Shown in pieces: positions 62,345 to 64,000 of a stretch of DNA of 64,000 nt; within the stretch, counting starts at the first letter, position 1; every line of letters starts with the position of its first letter. Source of the stretch: Sutcliffiella tianshenii (GTDB lineage Bacteria > Bacillota > Bacilli > Bacillales > Bacillaceae_I); contig NZ_JAFBED010000012.1 in NCBI RefSeq assembly GCF_016908565.1, forward strand, positions 24,906 to 88,905. Reading direction: 5' to 3'. The position numbers were made by a program, and so were the translations under genes. The notes under the pieces are model-generated. The model made no database searches. It was not told the origin of the DNA and saw nothing but the letters and a program-made list of their open reading frames with translations.

Positions 62345-62609
62345 GATCCGTTTAATGGAAATCCCCCCCTTTGTTGTAGATTATTAGTATAGCTTAAATT
62401 ATTGTTGGTGGCGACAAGTAGGAAGTGAGGTTATTTGAGCAATTTCATTATTTGATTCAGAAGACAGATGAACTTATGAGCGGGAGATTATAATGGCTTG
62501 TATCATACCCTCGATAATTAGTTTTTAAAGAAGTGAAGACATCATCCAACTTGATTGCTCCCCCCATTAACTGGTTTTTGGTTGAGTGGAGGTATCATTC
62601 TGCTTTTTT

Positions 62610-63033
62610 GATACCTTCACTATCTGGTTTTTGGCTCAGTGAGGGTATCATTTGGTCTGATTGATTCCCTCACTGCATGATTTTGAGTGGTGATAGGGAA
62701 TCATTCCGTCTGATTGATTCCCTCACTGCATGATTTTGAGTGGGGTTAGGGTATCATTCGGTCTGATTGATTCCCTCACTGCTTGATTTTGAGTGGGGTT
62801 AGGGTATCATTTGGTCTGATTGATTCCCTCACTGCATGATTTTGAGTGGTGATAGGGTATCATTCCGTCTGATTGATTCCCTCACTGCATGATTTTGAGT
62901 GGTGATAGGGAATCATTCCGTCTGATTGATTCCCTCACTGCATGATTTCGAACAAAGTCAGGGTATCATTCCGCCTGTTTGATTCCCTCGCTGCTTGATT
63001 TTGAGTGGGGTTAGGGTATCATTCGGTCAAGTA
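62610..63033. repeat. 53-bp tandem repeat array with internal hairpin
   Basis: GATTCCCTC-type anchors occur at 62610, 62663, 62716, 62769, 62822, 62875, 62928 and 62981, exactly 53 bp apart. Units carry GGGAATCA or GGGTATCA facing TGATTCCC across 11 nt, and CACT facing AGTG. More decayed copies reach left to about 62490. No gene is apparent from 62345 to 63606. Confidence 0.92.
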
Positions 63034-63072
63034 AACAACTACCTGACCCCGCCACCCACCAATCCTCCTCTT

Positions 63073-63145
63073 CACCAGTGCCTGGCCCCTCCATCCACTA
63101 TCAACCTCTTTCTCCACCAAACTAAAAAAGAGGTGCCTGGCACTG
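63073..63145. repeat. CAGTGCCTGGC inverted repeat, copy 1
   Basis: AGTGCCTGGCCCCTCC near 63077 faces AGAGGTGCCTGGCACT near 63143, with an A-rich centre. A second, diverged copy lies at 63405-63485. Confidence 0.75.
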
Positions 63146-63219
63146 ATGAGCACCATCCCCTAACTACGCCAATCCAAAGATGCAAACCAAAAACCAAACA
63201 CAAGAAAGACCAGCACCTC

Positions 63220-63345
63220 TTTCTTACCGTCATCCCCACTCTTTACCCTCTATCACGGTACGATTCACTCCCTTTCTTACCGTCATCCCTTCTGTTTCAC
63301 TGTTATCTCGGCACGAATAGCTCCTTTTCTTACTGTCATCCCTTT
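63220..63345. repeat. second 53-bp-period array, three copies
   Basis: TTTCTTACCGTCATCCC-type anchors start at 63220, 63273 and 63326, exactly 53 bp apart, with TCACGGTAC / TCGGCACGAA between them. Confidence 0.8.
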
Positions 63346-63404
63346 TATTTCCCCTCTATCACGGTACAAAACACGCCATATCCTTCCTTCACCCTCCCAC
63401 ACAC

Positions 63405-63485
63405 ACACCAGTGCCTGGCCCCTTCACCCACTAACCACCCACTTTCTCCCCCAAACAAAAAAAGAGGGGCCTGGCACTTATCAGC
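63405..63485. repeat. CAGTGCCTGGC inverted repeat, copy 2
   Basis: AGTGCCTGGCCCCTTCACCC faces AGAGGGGCCTGGCACT with the same A-rich centre as copy 1. Sequence after both copies stays similar as far as the GACCAGCAC words at 63208 and 63570. Confidence 0.75.
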
Positions 63486-63561
63486 ACCGCCCCCCACAAC
63501 AAAAAATACAAAGTCAATCACCAACACAACACCCCATCCAAACCCCAAACCCAAACCAACA

Positions 63562-63592
63562 CAAAAAAAGACCAGCACCCAAAGCGCTGATC
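63562..63592 (-). terminator. rRNA operon terminator
   Basis: On the minus strand GATCAGCGC (63592-63584) pairs with GTGCTGGTC (63578-63570), then seven T, just past the 5S gene. Confidence 0.9.
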
Positions 63593-63606
63593 TCTCCTCT
63601 AAACTT

Positions 63607-63723
63607 GCCTGGCAACGTCCTACTCTCACAGGGGGACAGCCCCCAACTACCATCGGCGCTGAAGAGCTTAACTTCCGTGTTCGGTATGGGAACGGGTGTG
63701 GCCTCTTCGCCATCATTACCAGA
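63607..63723 (-). rRNA. rrf: 5S ribosomal RNA
   Basis: The minus strand holds the highly conserved 5S core: CACACCCGTTCCCATACCGA, ACACGGAAGTTAAGCTCTTC and CGCCGATGGTAGTTGGGG. The ends TCTGGTAATGATGGCG and GTTGCCAGGC-like pair as helix I. About 117 nt. It lies 81 bp downstream of the 23S end. End positions may be off by a few bases. Confidence 0.96.
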
Positions 63724-63804
63724 CATATTCAGTTGAAGGATGTTCCTTCAAAACTAGATAACGTTTTTCTTATCAAGATTCACTAGTGTCGTTCATTGTT
63801 TTTG

Positions 63805-64000
63805 GGTTAAGTCCTCGATCGATTAGTATTCGTCAGCTCCACATGTCGCCATGCTTCCACCTCGAACCTATCTACCTGATCATCTTTCAGGGATCTTACT
63901 TGCCGAAGCAAAAGGAAATCTCATCTTGAGGGGGGCTTCATGCTTAGATGCTTTCAGCACTTATCCCGTCCGCACGTAGCTACCCAGCTATGCCTTTGGC
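63805..64000 (-). rRNA. rrl: 23S ribosomal RNA, 3' end only
   Basis: The minus strand ends GAATACTAATCGATCGAGGA then CTTAACC, the standard 3' end of Bacillus 23S rRNA, preceded by GTGCTGAAAGCATCTAAGCA and GAAGCCCCCCTCAAGATGAG. The rest of the gene is beyond the right edge. The rRNA operon is therefore transcribed right to left. Confidence 0.97.

Noticed and set aside
62610..63345. CRISPR array
   Set aside because: The repeats are directly adjoining 53-bp units without unique spacers, and no cas genes are present.
62995..63786. 263-codon open frame on the plus strand
   Set aside because: It runs through repeats and antisense across the 5S rRNA gene; composition is Pro/Thr/Ser/His-rich as expected from C-rich repeats.

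Overview
This window looks like a chromosomal segment from the family Bacillaceae (Bacillus or a close relative). Gram-positive ribosome binding sites, TTG and GTG starts, a SAM-I (S-box) riboswitch, a T-box leader and a purine riboswitch all point there. So does gene order matching the B. subtilis pur / yer / gat region (yebE-yebG-pur operon-yerA-yerB-yerC-pcrB-pcrA-ligA-camS-opuE/putP-gatCAB-dgkB). Genus and species cannot be fixed from the sequence alone. Most genes, and the rRNA operon at the right edge, are on the minus strand, so the replication origin probably lies to the right.

Left part (0-12 kb), accessory genes: the start of a BceR-type response regulator, corA, an autoregulated MerR/GyrI-like regulator, and an operon under a SAM-I riboswitch coding an AhpD-like protein and a SsuCBA-type ABC importer. 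These are followed by a methyltransferase, a Clp-fold SDH-family protease homologue, a beta-lactamase-fold hydrolase and a ketopantoate-reductase-like enzyme. At 12-21 kb lie an archaeal/eukaryotic-type prolyl-tRNA synthetase behind a T-box, a full-length homologue of ANT(4')-type aminoglycoside nucleotidyltransferase, several lipoproteins, dgkB, the NfeD/flotillin pair under a sigma-W-like promoter, and a VanY-type peptidase lipoprotein.

Middle (21-40 kb), conserved housekeeping block: gatCAB, a putP/opuE proline symporter, a DUF4397 protein between two copies of a 20-bp near-palindrome, rocA with a sigma-A promoter and a cre-like site, camS, ligA, pcrA, pcrB, yerC, yerB and yerA. From 40.8 to 54.2 kb lies the complete 12-gene pur operon in the order purEKB / purCSQLF / purMNHD. 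It is controlled by a guanine-type purine riboswitch, a canonical sigma-A promoter and probable PurR boxes.

Right part (54-64 kb): yebG and yebE, an OpuD-like betaine transporter, an MFS transporter, an Hsp20-like protein, the sigY-yxlCDEFG operon with a recognisable sigma-Y promoter, a P-loop kinase, 1.2 kb of repeats, then 5S rRNA and the 3' end of 23S rRNA.

The most unusual signal is in the intergenic DNA. Four separate arrays (about 12.2, 36.0, 36.2 and 45.4 kb) carry a related motif, roughly TTGGAYMGAWWA, at an exact 21-bp period. Two further arrays near the rRNA operon have an exact 53-bp period. Both periods are close to whole numbers of DNA helical turns. One 21-bp array lies inside the pur operon, between purF and purM.
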